Source: Lachnospiraceae bacterium
GTDB taxonomy: Bacteria; Bacillota; Clostridia; Lachnospirales; Lachnospiraceae
Assembly (NCBI GenBank): GCA_910574745.1
Contig: CAJTCE010000002.1
Location: forward strand, 124,001-188,000
Length of the DNA: 64,000 nt
Reading direction: 5' to 3'
Below the pieces are notes generated by a model. It worked only from the letters and a program-made list of their open reading frames with translations. It was not told where the DNA came from and searched no databases. Position 1 is the first letter of the stretch. Each line of letters opens with the position of its first letter. Positions 16,964 through 26,155 of this stretch are shown one piece after another. The translations under genes were made by a program, and so were the position numbers.

Positions 16964-18643
16964 ATGTTAAATTATAAGAGATACCGGAAAAACCCCGTAG
17001 TACATTATCCCGAAAGGGAATGGCCCAATAAGGAAATCGAAAAAGCGCCTATCTGGTGCAGCGTTGATTTAAGAGACGGTAATCAGGCTTTGATCGATCC
17101 CATGGTGGTGGGAGAAAAGATCGAGATGTTCCAGTTTTTGATTCAGCTGGGATTTAAGGAAATCGAAATCGGTTTCCCGGCGGCGAGTCAGATTGAATAT
17201 GATTTTTTGAGACAGTTAGTCGACAGGAAAATGATACCGGACGATGTATGCGTGCAGGTGCTCACACAGTGCAGGGAGGAATTGATCGACCGTACCTTTG
17301 AGTCCATTGAAGGCTGTAAACAGGCAATCGTCCATATTTACAACTCCACATCGACCCTGCAAAGGGATGTGGTGTTCCATGCGGATAAAGAGCATATTAT
17401 CGATATTGCCGTTCAGGGCACCCGTATGGTAAAACAACGTGCGGCAAAGTTCCCGGGGAAGATTATTTTAGAATATTCTCCCGAAAGCTTTACCGGAACG
17501 GAACTGGATTATGCATTGGAAATCTGCACGGCGGTACAGAAGGAATGGGGGCCTACGCCTGAGAATCCCATGATTATCAACCTTCCTTCCACTGTGGAAA
17601 TGAACACCCCCAATGTTTATGCCGACCAGATTGAATGGATGAATAAACACTTTGAAAACAGGGATTCTATTATATTATCCGTACATCCCCATAATGACAG
17701 GGGATGCGGAGTTGCCAGCGCAGAGCTTGCCCTGTTAGCAGGAGCGGATCGTGTAGAGGGAACTCTTTTTGGAAACGGGGAAAGAACAGGGAATGTGGAT
17801 ATTTTAAATATCGCCTACAATATGTTCTCCCAGGGTATCAATCCGGAATTGAATATCGAGCATGTCAACGACATTATTGAAATATATGAAAGATGCTGTA
17901 AGATTCCCATCCATCCCAGACATCCTTATGCAGGTAAGCTGGTATTTACCGCCTTTTCAGGTTCCCATCAGGATGCGATCAACAAAGGCGTTGCGGCCAT
18001 GAAGGAGCGGAACAACCAGTACTGGCAGGTTCCTTATCTTCCGATTGATCCGGCGGATATCGGAAGGGAATATGAGCCTATTGTCCGTATTAATTCCCAG
18101 TCCGGCAAGGGTGGAGTTGCCTTTGTTATGGATACCTATTTTGGCTTTAAGCTTCCCAAGGGAATGCACAAGGAGTTTGCAAAGGTAATACAGTCCGTTT
18201 CGGAGAAACAGGGAGAGGTTTCCCCGGAGCAGATTATGGATAAATTCCGGGAGGAATATTTAAATCAAAAGGAACCCATTCACTTCCGCCAGCTTCGGGT
18301 GGATGATTTAAGCGATGTGATCCAGTCCGAATTTGACACCAAGGTTACGGTAACCTATACTGACCGTGGAGAGAAGAAGATGTTTGAGGCTGTGGGCAAC
18401 GGACCTATTGACGCGGTTCAGAGGGGCTTACAGGAAACCCTGGGCGTTAAGATCAAGGTGCTTGATTATGAGGAGCACGCATTACAGAGCGGGTCCAATT
18501 CCCAGGCGGCGGCTTATATTCATCTGTTGGATGCGGATGACGGCAGGGTAACCTATGGCGTAGGCGTATCCAGTAATATTACAAGAGCCAGTGTGCGGGC
18601 AATCTTTTCGGCAATTAACAGACTGGGCCTGGGAGAGAAATAG
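16964..18643 (+). CDS. leuA: 2-isopropylmalate synthase, long (type 2) form
   Basis: 559 aa. The N-terminal TIM barrel has the DRE-TIM signature LRDGNQAL (R37, D38) and the metal ligands HPHNDRG at 241-247. A C-terminal LeuA allosteric dimer domain (~425-559) provides feedback control by leucine. The long N-terminal extension (RYRKNPVVHYPEREWPNKEI) is typical of the actinobacterial/clostridial type 2 enzyme. It condenses acetyl-CoA with 2-oxoisovalerate, the first step of leucine synthesis. No T-box or leader peptide is seen in the 90-nt upstream gap. No other leu genes follow; the next gene starts 4 nt later and belongs to the glycan locus. Confidence 0.94.
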   Translation: MLNYKRYRKNPVVHYPEREWPNKEIEKAPIWCSVDLRDGNQALIDPMVVGEKIEMFQFLIQLGFKEIEIGFPAASQIEYDFLRQLVDRKMIPDDVCVQVLTQCREELIDRTFESIEGCKQAIVHIYNSTSTLQRDVVFHADKEHIIDIAVQGTRMVKQRAAKFPGKIILEYSPESFTGTELDYALEICTAVQKEWGPTPENPMIINLPSTVEMNTPNVYADQIEWMNKHFENRDSIILSVHPHNDRGCGVASAELALLAGADRVEGTLFGNGERTGNVDILNIAYNMFSQGINPELNIEHVNDIIEIYERCCKIPIHPRHPYAGKLVFTAFSGSHQDAINKGVAAMKERNNQYWQVPYLPIDPADIGREYEPIVRINSQSGKGGVAFVMDTYFGFKLPKGMHKEFAKVIQSVSEKQGEVSPEQIMDKFREEYLNQKEPIHFRQLRVDDLSDVIQSEFDTKVTVTYTDRGEKKMFEAVGNGPIDAVQRGLQETLGVKIKVLDYEEHALQSGSNSQAAAYIHLLDADDGRVTYGVGVSSNITRASVRAIFSAINRLGLGEK

Positions 18644-18647
18644 GTTT

Positions 18648-19421
18648 ATGCTAGATAATCTGAAAAAAATGATATACAAATATGCGTATCTGATACTGCC
18701 AATATGTACCCTGCTATGTTTAGCAGGGTTTATTGGCAGTTATTTATTTCCAAATGAAGTTTTGGATACTTATGAAGTGAATATGAAGGAAGAAGAAGGA
18801 GACGAAGAATTTGTATGGCCTTTAACAGGCGCCGAGGATGAAATTGGATATGTAATGGAAACAGACGGGCGTGCGTTAAAGGGGTTTCAGATTGGGATTT
18901 CCAAAAACGGCGCTGCACTGACGGGTACAGAGCTGATATACAGAGTTTACGGGCTGCCTGATGAGGGGGAGTCCATGGAAGCGGTAATAGAGAAGCTGAA
19001 TGCGGGAATAGAGACGGATGGTCTGGAGATGCTTTTGGAGAAAAGCTATGATTTGGGGACCTGTCTGGACGGGCAGTATCCTTATCTGCCTTTTGATGAA
19101 GAAGGCGTTTGCAAAGGAAGGCTGTATATTACCTTTACTTATCAAAATAACGGAAATGATGAAGGCGTTTTACCGGGGATTTATGCAAACCACCATAAAG
19201 TGGAGCGTGCGGCTTCTTATAGAGAAGGCGAAATTGTTACTGAAATGATGGGAGGAGAAGAAGCGCCGGTTATGATCAAGCATTATTATATTTATTCCCA
19301 CGACACCTATCCCCTGCTTTATGACTGCCGGGTGCTTACCTTTGTATTTCTTGCCGCATCCATGACAGTCTGCTATCCGAAAATGAAGAAAAAGAAGGAG
19401 GGGATGCCGGATGCAGCCTGA
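18648..19421 (+). CDS. Two-pass membrane protein with beta-rich ectodomain, unknown
   Basis: 257 aa from ATG 18648; an earlier in-frame ATG at 18591 lies inside leuA. One membrane helix is near the N-terminus (~13-33) and one near the C-terminus (~226-246). Between them is an extracytoplasmic domain of ~190 residues that looks like a beta-sandwich (FQIGISKNG..., GRLYITFTYQNNG). I recognise no family. Its end overlaps the DUF2142 gene by 11 nt, so the two are translationally coupled and may form one complex; this is inferred from position. Confidence 0.68.
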   Translation: MLDNLKKMIYKYAYLILPICTLLCLAGFIGSYLFPNEVLDTYEVNMKEEEGDEEFVWPLTGAEDEIGYVMETDGRALKGFQIGISKNGAALTGTELIYRVYGLPDEGESMEAVIEKLNAGIETDGLEMLLEKSYDLGTCLDGQYPYLPFDEEGVCKGRLYITFTYQNNGNDEGVLPGIYANHHKVERAASYREGEIVTEMMGGEEAPVMIKHYYIYSHDTYPLLYDCRVLTFVFLAASMTVCYPKMKKKKEGMPDAA

Positions 19422-21513
19422 AAAGAAGAATGATCTCATAAAAGCTTCAGTTCAATATGCGGCGGTTTTTCTGATCATCATGCTGCTTTCCGTTGCGGGT
19501 GAAATTCTGGTTTTTAACACAACAGCGCTTTTTCACTCCTATGAACCGGTGGAATGTACCCTGGAGACCAATAGAATGTCAGTGGAGACAGTGGATTCCC
19601 TGGCGCAGCTTTCAGGGGAAGAGCAAAAGGCTATTCTGGTAGAGCAGGAAAATAAGCGGCTGTTAGCCGAATATAACGGAGTAGAATATGTAGAGGAATT
19701 GGACGAGTCCCTGGTGGAGCAGGACGGAAGTCTTTACCGGAAGGTCAAGGAAACCAAAATTCAGATTGAATTGGATGATTCTTACTATATCAATAAATTA
19801 AAAGTGGAAATTCCGCTGGAGAAAAACGGCGGATTTTCCGCAGGCGTTTATGAACAGGGACAACTGTCGCCGCTGGATTATTATTGCAGCATCAATCCCA
19901 AGCTGGATGCAGGAGTTGTCAATATCGGAGGAAAGAAAACCAATGGAGTGGTTATTTCTCTTCTTACAGAGGAGGAGCCGGATTTATCCGCCCTAAAGAT
20001 TACCATTTCCAATGATTTTGCATTAAACGGTGTGCGTATCAGTTTTTTTGCAGTATGTTTTTTGACGATTTATATGATCTTTGCAGGAGGAAAAAGTCTG
20101 TGGGGACTGATGAAAAAAAGGCCGGAATGGTTTTTTGCGGTATTTGCTCTGTTATTTGGCGGGCTTTTAATCGAGGGTATCGGAACCAACCAGGTCAGCT
20201 ATGATGAGTACAGTCATGCAAAAAGCGCTTATAAGCTGTCTTTTGGCTCTACCATTGAAACTACGGAAGCGGCAATGCAGATGGTGGGGAATACCCTGCC
20301 CTATTTTAACAACCCCGAGGAAAGAGCGCTTGTGGAGAGCTATGAGGACCGGATGAACGATCCTGATGTGATTCCGCCTGATATCGGGCATCAGAGCCGT
20401 TTTCCCAGAGCCGAGACGAGAGTATATTATCCCATGGCTGCAGGCTTCTATTTAGGGCGCGTCCTGCATACAGGATTTGCGGATATGGTTGCCCTGGCAA
20501 AGCTGGGGAATCTTCTCTGTTACATTTTCATTGTTTTCTGGGCAATTAAGAAGGCCAGAGGGTATGGTATGGTAGTGGCGGGAATCGGACTTCTGCCCAA
20601 TAGCATTTTTATTGCTTCTGCATTATCCTATGATGCTTTGGTAACCTCATGTCTTCTTTTAGGATATGTGCTTTTGTTGAATGAAATTCTGACGCCTGAT
20701 GAAAAAATGAAGCCGGGGAATGTATTGCTGATGCTATTATCCTTTGTAATAGGTTGTCTTTCCAAGCCGGTTTATATCATTATGGCACTGATGGCGTTGT
20801 TTTTGCCCAGGTCAAAATTCCACAACCGCCTTATGGGCGTAGTGTTTAAAGTGTCGGTAACGGTTGTAGCGGGATTGATGCTCTATAATATCTTTTTCCC
20901 CACGCCGGTTGCAGGAGGAGATTATCAGCTTGTGAGCAATCTGGCTTTTTCGGGAGACAGGAGAAGTGTGGGCACCAGTACCATGGGACAGATTTCATAT
21001 ATTTTGGAAAATCCTCTGACCTATACGGGTGTGCTGCTTTCGGAAATGTTCGGGATGCTGTTTGGCTATATTTTAAAAGGGGTTCCCTATGTGGGATATG
21101 CCTATCTGGGAACCGCGCCCTTTGCGGTTAACTGGATTTTGATTATTCTGGGCGTTTTTGCCGCTCTTTATGCCCCGGTACGTAAGAAAATCGGAGGGAT
21201 ATTCGAGGGATTAAGCCATTTGATGAATTTCGGAGTGGCGGCCATTGTTTTCACTTCCATGTATATTTCCTTTACGGCAGTGGGAAACGACCGGATACTG
21301 GGGGTTCAGGGAAGATATTTTATTCCGCTGTTTCTGCCCTTTTTAAGCTGTCTCTTTGGCAAAAAGGGAATAGACAGGCTGAAGGGAGCAGGGATTTTCA
21401 GGGAAAAGCTGCAGCAGACCCCGGGGCTTTATGAAAGAATTATTTTTGGCGTTATAGGGGCGGTCAACCTTTTTATGACATGGAAACTGGTTATTCTCGG
21501 GGTAAATGTATAA
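19411..21513 (+). CDS. DUF2142-type large membrane protein (GT-C-like glycosyltransferase candidate)
   Basis: 700 aa. One N-terminal helix (~14-35), an extracytoplasmic beta-rich domain (~40-205), then about ten to eleven membrane helices. The region around residues 250-280 has GTNQVSYDEYSHAKSAYKLS, comparable to the acidic DE-containing first loop of DUF2142 and other GT-C enzymes that use polyprenyl-phosphate sugars outside the membrane. A later segment has PMAAGFYLGR. A role in extending or decorating a surface glycan fits the neighbouring glycosyltransferases. The family call is likely; activity is inferred. Confidence 0.7.
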   Translation: MQPEKKNDLIKASVQYAAVFLIIMLLSVAGEILVFNTTALFHSYEPVECTLETNRMSVETVDSLAQLSGEEQKAILVEQENKRLLAEYNGVEYVEELDESLVEQDGSLYRKVKETKIQIELDDSYYINKLKVEIPLEKNGGFSAGVYEQGQLSPLDYYCSINPKLDAGVVNIGGKKTNGVVISLLTEEEPDLSALKITISNDFALNGVRISFFAVCFLTIYMIFAGGKSLWGLMKKRPEWFFAVFALLFGGLLIEGIGTNQVSYDEYSHAKSAYKLSFGSTIETTEAAMQMVGNTLPYFNNPEERALVESYEDRMNDPDVIPPDIGHQSRFPRAETRVYYPMAAGFYLGRVLHTGFADMVALAKLGNLLCYIFIVFWAIKKARGYGMVVAGIGLLPNSIFIASALSYDALVTSCLLLGYVLLLNEILTPDEKMKPGNVLLMLLSFVIGCLSKPVYIIMALMALFLPRSKFHNRLMGVVFKVSVTVVAGLMLYNIFFPTPVAGGDYQLVSNLAFSGDRRSVGTSTMGQISYILENPLTYTGVLLSEMFGMLFGYILKGVPYVGYAYLGTAPFAVNWILIILGVFAALYAPVRKKIGGIFEGLSHLMNFGVAAIVFTSMYISFTAVGNDRILGVQGRYFIPLFLPFLSCLFGKKGIDRLKGAGIFREKLQQTPGLYERIIFGVIGAVNLFMTWKLVILGVNV

Positions 21514-21590
21514 AGTACCGGGAAAAGAGTGACGGTAAAAATGCCGGAAAACAGAGTAGCGGGAAAAGAAGCGCCGGGAATAGAAAGATG
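21514..21590 (+). repeat. Degenerate purine-rich ~14-bp tandem repeat between genes
   Basis: About five imperfect units of the form AGTxxCGGGAAAAG fill the gap between the DUF2142 gene and the next glycosyltransferase. No promoter or terminator is evident here. Confidence 0.5.
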
Positions 21591-21615
21591 AGGATAAAGT
21601 GATAGGAATTAAAGT

Positions 21616-22626
21616 ATGATTAGCGTAATTGTGCCTGTATATAAAAGTGAAAAAACCTTGGAGAAATGTGTAACAAGTCTTTTAAATCAAACGGAGGAAG
21701 ACTTTGAAATTCTTTTGATCGTAGACGGCCCGCCGGATGGTTCGGGGATTCTGTCGGATCGTCTGGCAGAAAAGGATTCCCGTATCCGCGTCATCAATCA
21801 GGTAAATCAGGGGGTTTCTAAGGCGCGAAACAGAGGAATCGCAGAAGCGAGAGGAGAGTATATCCGCTTTGTGGACAGCGACGACTATGTGGATGAGGAT
21901 TCCAATGAAAAGCTGCTTGCTATGCTGAAAAAGCAGGATGCGGATATGGTTATAGCCGGCTACCGTCATTTATATTTCGGCAGGGACATTTTGAAGCTTC
22001 CGAAGGAAGGAAACTATGAGACGGACAAGCTGACCGGTTCACAGAAAGAGGAGTGGAGGCAGCTTTATTTGCAGGGCTTTCTCAATATGCCATGGAACAA
22101 GCTTTATAAAAAGGAAGTGATCAAAGAATGTTTTCCTACAGACCTGAATCTGGGAGAGGATCTTCTTTTTAATCAGGCCTATATACTGAATGTAAAGAAA
22201 ATAGCGGTGCTTTCCCATCCGGTTTGTAACTATATACAGGATGAACGGGGAACAACACTTTCCACCAAGAAGCGGATGGACAAAATTCCCATTGCCTTCA
22301 GGCTCTATGAGGAGACGACAAAATTTTTCAAAGAGCTGCAGATTGAAGACGGCAATATGCCAGCAACAAAGGTTGTTATGGAATTTCTGGATGATTTAGA
22401 GGGACTTGCCTTTGATTCTTCCATGGGCGGAAAAGAAAAAAAGAAAGTCATCAGGCAGTACGAGGAGGCCTTGAAACGGCTTAAAGAGCCCGGAAGCCGT
22501 CCTGCTTTAAAGCAATTGGATTATAAAATCATTTTTTTCTTTTATAAAAGAGGCTGTACCGGAATGGTTTATTTTCTTGTACAGATAAGAGGACTGATTG
22601 TGAGGATTTTAAAGAAACGGGGATAG
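21616..22626 (+). CDS. Family 2 glycosyltransferase
   Basis: 336 aa. The GT2 N-terminus is ISVIVPVYKSEKTLEKC, with IVDGPPDGS for nucleotide binding and the metal-binding DSDD at residues 86-89 (EYIRFVDSDDY). WNKLYKKE and the acidic LGEDLLFN (acceptor-site E-D) follow. The last ~40 residues are basic and hydrophobic and may sit on the membrane. It transfers a sugar from a nucleotide donor in the cytoplasm; donor and acceptor cannot be read. Four bp separate it from the next, related transferase. Confidence 0.85.
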   Translation: MISVIVPVYKSEKTLEKCVTSLLNQTEEDFEILLIVDGPPDGSGILSDRLAEKDSRIRVINQVNQGVSKARNRGIAEARGEYIRFVDSDDYVDEDSNEKLLAMLKKQDADMVIAGYRHLYFGRDILKLPKEGNYETDKLTGSQKEEWRQLYLQGFLNMPWNKLYKKEVIKECFPTDLNLGEDLLFNQAYILNVKKIAVLSHPVCNYIQDERGTTLSTKKRMDKIPIAFRLYEETTKFFKELQIEDGNMPATKVVMEFLDDLEGLAFDSSMGGKEKKKVIRQYEEALKRLKEPGSRPALKQLDYKIIFFFYKRGCTGMVYFLVQIRGLIVRILKKRG

Positions 22627-22630
22627 AGTC

Positions 22631-25171
22631 ATGGAAAAGTGCGTTTCTGTAATCGTACCGATTTATAAAGTAGAGCTTTATTTAAAGCGTGCCATAGATT
22701 CCATTATAAACCAGAGTTATTCCAATCTTGAAATCATTCTGGTAGATGATGGTTCTCCAGACGGATGCGGAAAAATTTGCGATGATTATGCCCTTTTGGA
22801 CTGTCGAATCAAGGTTATCCATAAGGAAAACGGAGGCCTTTCCGATGCCAGAAATGCAGGGCTTGACATTGCCACGGGAGAATATATCGCTTTTGTGGAC
22901 AGTGATGATTATATTGCAAAAGATTATGTGCAAACCCTGTTTGATGCGTTAAATGAGTATGACGGGGATGTAGCCATGTGCTCTTATGCCGTTACTGCTT
23001 CCCTAAAATATGATGATAGTATTTTCCATATACAGAAAGGAACCTGTACGGACGGCAGTTTAGAGGTCTGCGACAGAAAGACGTTACTTTCCAATCTCTA
23101 TGATGCCAATCATCAGGATGCTACTTATTTTATTGTGGCATGGAATAAGCTGTATAAGGCTTCCCTGTGGAAAGATATTCGCTTTCCCAAAGGAAAAATT
23201 CATGAGGATGAAGCCACGACCTATCGGATTTATGATAAAGCAAAAATTGGGATATACCTTCATAAGCCCTTATATGGATATTTCAGTGCACCGGAAAGTA
23301 TTACCAGAGCCGGTTTTAATGTAAAGCGCTTAGACTGGATGGACGCTTTGGATGAAAGAATTGACTTTTTTGAGGAAAAAGGGGATAGGGAACAGGCTTG
23401 CTATGCAAAAAGAGCCCGTGCCGACGGAGCCATTCATTACTTTTATCCTCTGACGGAGTTTTTACCTGAAGAGAAAAAACAGAAAAAACGATTAAAATCC
23501 TATGTAAAAGAGGAATTAAAAGAAAAGAACCAGAAGCTAAGCCTTGTTAACCGCCTGGGATATTTACTTTTTTTAATCTGTCCTCCTTTATACAGGGCTA
23601 TGACCTGTGTGGACAGGGACCAAAAAGAACGGAAATACCAGATTGCATTCCTGCTTCTGACCGCCTGGCTGGTATTTTTGTGCTTTTATAAGCTGGATGT
23701 GAAATATGTGGACCCCTGGGATGAATCCAGACACGGAGTGAACGCCTATGAAATGCTGCGGGAAGAAAATCTCATAAAAAGCACTTATTTATATGAGACG
23801 GATTACTATAACCTGAAACCGCCTCTCAGCATGTGGACCATTATGGCAAGTATGCTTATTTTTGGTAAAACAGTTTTTGCTATGCGTTTTCCTTCCGTTT
23901 TGTGCTATCTGATTCTGGCAGTTTCCTCAGCAGCTTTTTTGCGAAAACGATATGGCAGAATACCGGCCCTCTTATGTCTGGCCTTTCTCTGTGCCAACAC
24001 AACCCCTTTTCTGGCCCATATGGTGCGGGCGGGGGATGCGGACAGCCTTTATGTGCTGCTTTTTACCTTGGCCATGCTTTGCATGCTTAAAATCGGAGAA
24101 ATCCAGAGAAACCTATACCGCTGTGGCTTTTTCTTTGCCCTGGCTTTTCTGACCAAAAGCTTTCACGCAGGGGTCATTGCGGTCATTGGCGGCTTATACT
24201 TAATATTTACAGGGGAAATTAGGAAAATGAAGCCTGCAGTGTGGGGGAAATTCGTTGCATCTGCAACAGCCCCCATAGGAATATGGGCAATCCTGCGTTA
24301 TTTCACGGACGGAACAGCCTTTTTCGAAAAAATGTGGTATATTGATGTACTAGGCCGTTCGGGAGAAGGCTTTGGAAGCAATGAGGCAGGCTTTTCCTAT
24401 TACTTCTCTTACTATTTGGGAAAAATGAGCGGCGGACTGCAGATTTATTTACTGGCGTTGCTTGCAGTAATCCTGTGCGCCGTTTTTATGGTACGCCGCC
24501 TTAAGAAAGAGGAAAAAATTTCATGGATGACTGTTCTGAAAAGAACCGTATTCCACAAGGACGCCATAGGTTTTGCCCTCTGGATTATCATTCCTGCTCT
24601 GGCTTTTTCCTTAGTGTCCACAAAACTTCTATGGTATCAGTATCCGGTAGTTACAGCTCTCTTAATCGCAGCGGCGGCTATCACAGGAAAAATCGTGGAA
24701 AACAAAACTCTCCCCGTTCCTATTCGCGGAATCATCTGCTGTACAGCCTTTATTTGTGCAGGTATTTATTCCCTGATTCTGGCAGGAACCTTCCACAACT
24801 ATGGAATAAACAAAGCCCAGACCAATGATTTCCAGCTTCTGATACAAAACACGGCGAAATTTGAAGAAATCCGGGGACTACCTGCCTATGTAACCCTTGA
24901 GACAGGGAATCCCGAAGAACCTTATCAGACAGATTGGGCCCAACAGGACGTATTTTTGGCTGAAGCCTACGGAGACTACCGTTGCGTGCAAGGCGGCATG
25001 AACGCCCTTCTTAAGGAGCTGAAAACGCCCGCATCGTTACGGGAGGGTTATTTGCTGTTTACTACGCAAGCCTATTATCAATCTGCGGTATTACCTGCAT
25101 TAACAGAGAAAAAAATTCCTTCTCAAATAATAAACAGTCAAGAAGGATACGTTACTATTTGCATTGAATGA
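22631..25171 (+). CDS. Fusion: GT2 glycosyltransferase + ArnT/GT39-like membrane transferase
   Basis: 846 aa, much longer than either family alone. Residues 1-~320 form a GT2 domain (VSVIVPIYKVELYL, VDDGSPDG, DSDD at 90-93, WNKLYK, HEDEATTYR). From ~337 to ~790 there are about ten membrane helices beginning with KYVDPWDESRHGVNAYEM, the acidic first loop of ArnT/PMT-type GT-C enzymes, followed by KPPLSMW. The C-terminal ~80 residues are soluble. One polypeptide therefore appears to join a cytoplasmic nucleotide-sugar enzyme, perhaps making a polyprenyl-linked sugar, to an extracytoplasmic enzyme that uses lipid-linked sugar. No frameshift or stop suggests an artefact. Confidence 0.8.
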   Translation: MEKCVSVIVPIYKVELYLKRAIDSIINQSYSNLEIILVDDGSPDGCGKICDDYALLDCRIKVIHKENGGLSDARNAGLDIATGEYIAFVDSDDYIAKDYVQTLFDALNEYDGDVAMCSYAVTASLKYDDSIFHIQKGTCTDGSLEVCDRKTLLSNLYDANHQDATYFIVAWNKLYKASLWKDIRFPKGKIHEDEATTYRIYDKAKIGIYLHKPLYGYFSAPESITRAGFNVKRLDWMDALDERIDFFEEKGDREQACYAKRARADGAIHYFYPLTEFLPEEKKQKKRLKSYVKEELKEKNQKLSLVNRLGYLLFLICPPLYRAMTCVDRDQKERKYQIAFLLLTAWLVFLCFYKLDVKYVDPWDESRHGVNAYEMLREENLIKSTYLYETDYYNLKPPLSMWTIMASMLIFGKTVFAMRFPSVLCYLILAVSSAAFLRKRYGRIPALLCLAFLCANTTPFLAHMVRAGDADSLYVLLFTLAMLCMLKIGEIQRNLYRCGFFFALAFLTKSFHAGVIAVIGGLYLIFTGEIRKMKPAVWGKFVASATAPIGIWAILRYFTDGTAFFEKMWYIDVLGRSGEGFGSNEAGFSYYFSYYLGKMSGGLQIYLLALLAVILCAVFMVRRLKKEEKISWMTVLKRTVFHKDAIGFALWIIIPALAFSLVSTKLLWYQYPVVTALLIAAAAITGKIVENKTLPVPIRGIICCTAFICAGIYSLILAGTFHNYGINKAQTNDFQLLIQNTAKFEEIRGLPAYVTLETGNPEEPYQTDWAQQDVFLAEAYGDYRCVQGGMNALLKELKTPASLREGYLLFTTQAYYQSAVLPALTEKKIPSQIINSQEGYVTICIE

Positions 25172-25209
25172 CAAAAGTTATCCTGCCGTCGGTGCCCGGT
25201 GCCGGGAAA

Positions 25210-25233
25210 GGGGCTGGTATTCTGCCAGGCCCC
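25210..25233 (+). terminator. Hairpin between convergent genes
   Basis: GGGGCTGG (25210-25217) can pair with CCAGGCCCC (25225-25233) with a one-base bulge. The T runs on either side are poor, so this is a weak candidate for a shared terminator in the 87-nt convergent gap. Confidence 0.3.
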
Positions 25234-25258
25234 GTAAGTTTGGTTCCTTTCCGCCGTT

Positions 25259-26074
25259 TTACACAGACGTTCCTTCCGAAACTCTTTTCTCCCCTGCGAT
25301 AACCTTAGGAATCTGCCGCATATCCGCTGCAATATCCGTAAAAGAAGAAAAGAAGCTTCCGATAATCTTCCTGGTTGAAGCCAGACAATACAAATCCACC
25401 ATGGCATCCTGAATTCCCGCCACACTGTCTCTGGACAAATCCCTCTGCTGATTGGAAATAATTCTGCCGGGAAACCGCTCCCTTAAAGCCTCTTCTTCGG
25501 AAAAATCATCGGTTGCCAGATAAAACATGGTATCCGGATTATGGGCGATTTCCTGATTCATGGATTCAATAAAGCTCTGGGTAGAACTTTTGCCGATGGC
25601 AGGCATATTATCGGTTCGCCTGATATGAACTCCCACAGCATGTCCGCCCAGTTCCTTTTGCTTGCTATTAATTTTCTCCTGTACCTCTGCCGAAGGGATA
25701 AATGAGGAATAATCATGACAGGGATAAAAATGCTCCTCTGTGGCGATATAGACATAAGGCCCCAGGGAAGAAGCAAAAGACTCCTCCAAAGTTCCGTTTC
25801 CCTTATGGGAACGAATGCTCTCATTATTCAGAAAAATACCGAAAAGAAAAGCGGTTATCTGATACCACAGCTTCTTGATATTCCATTTTGAATAAATATT
25901 GATTACCTTAAAAGCGTCGGTAGGTTCAAAAATCTTTTCGAAAGGACAGCCTAATTCCGGGTTGACAAACCAGATAACGGTAAGCTTTTCCTGTCGCTTT
26001 TCTGCCAGCATCCGCGCTGAATTTATGGCACGCATTCTATTGCATAAACCACCGATAGGTTGTATTATTAACAT
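25259..26074 (-). CDS. Fucosyltransferase-like protein (HxRRxD motif)
   Basis: 271 aa from the ATG at 26074; an upstream ATG at 26137 gives a 21-residue extension with no extra conserved sequence. The N-terminus MLIIQPIGGLCNRMRAI has the G.CNR(M/L)R element and HIRRTDN (H150-D155) is the GDP-fucose-binding signature shared by alpha-1,2/alpha-1,6 and O-fucosyltransferases. A C-terminal segment DAMVDLYCLASTRKIIGSFFSSF also matches that superfamily. It is the only minus-strand gene in the first part of the glycan locus. The donor is probably GDP-fucose or a related sugar; the acceptor is unknown. Confidence 0.72.
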   Translation of the reverse strand: MLIIQPIGGLCNRMRAINSARMLAEKRQEKLTVIWFVNPELGCPFEKIFEPTDAFKVINIYSKWNIKKLWYQITAFLFGIFLNNESIRSHKGNGTLEESFASSLGPYVYIATEEHFYPCHDYSSFIPSAEVQEKINSKQKELGGHAVGVHIRRTDNMPAIGKSSTQSFIESMNQEIAHNPDTMFYLATDDFSEEEALRERFPGRIISNQQRDLSRDSVAGIQDAMVDLYCLASTRKIIGSFFSSFTDIAADMRQIPKVIAGEKRVSEGTSV

Positions 26075-26155
26075 AATATGTCCTGCTTTCTGCCAAAGGC
26101 GGTATGAAAGGGCAAAACACCCATTACAGTATATCAAAAAAAAGAGTGTGCGTAT

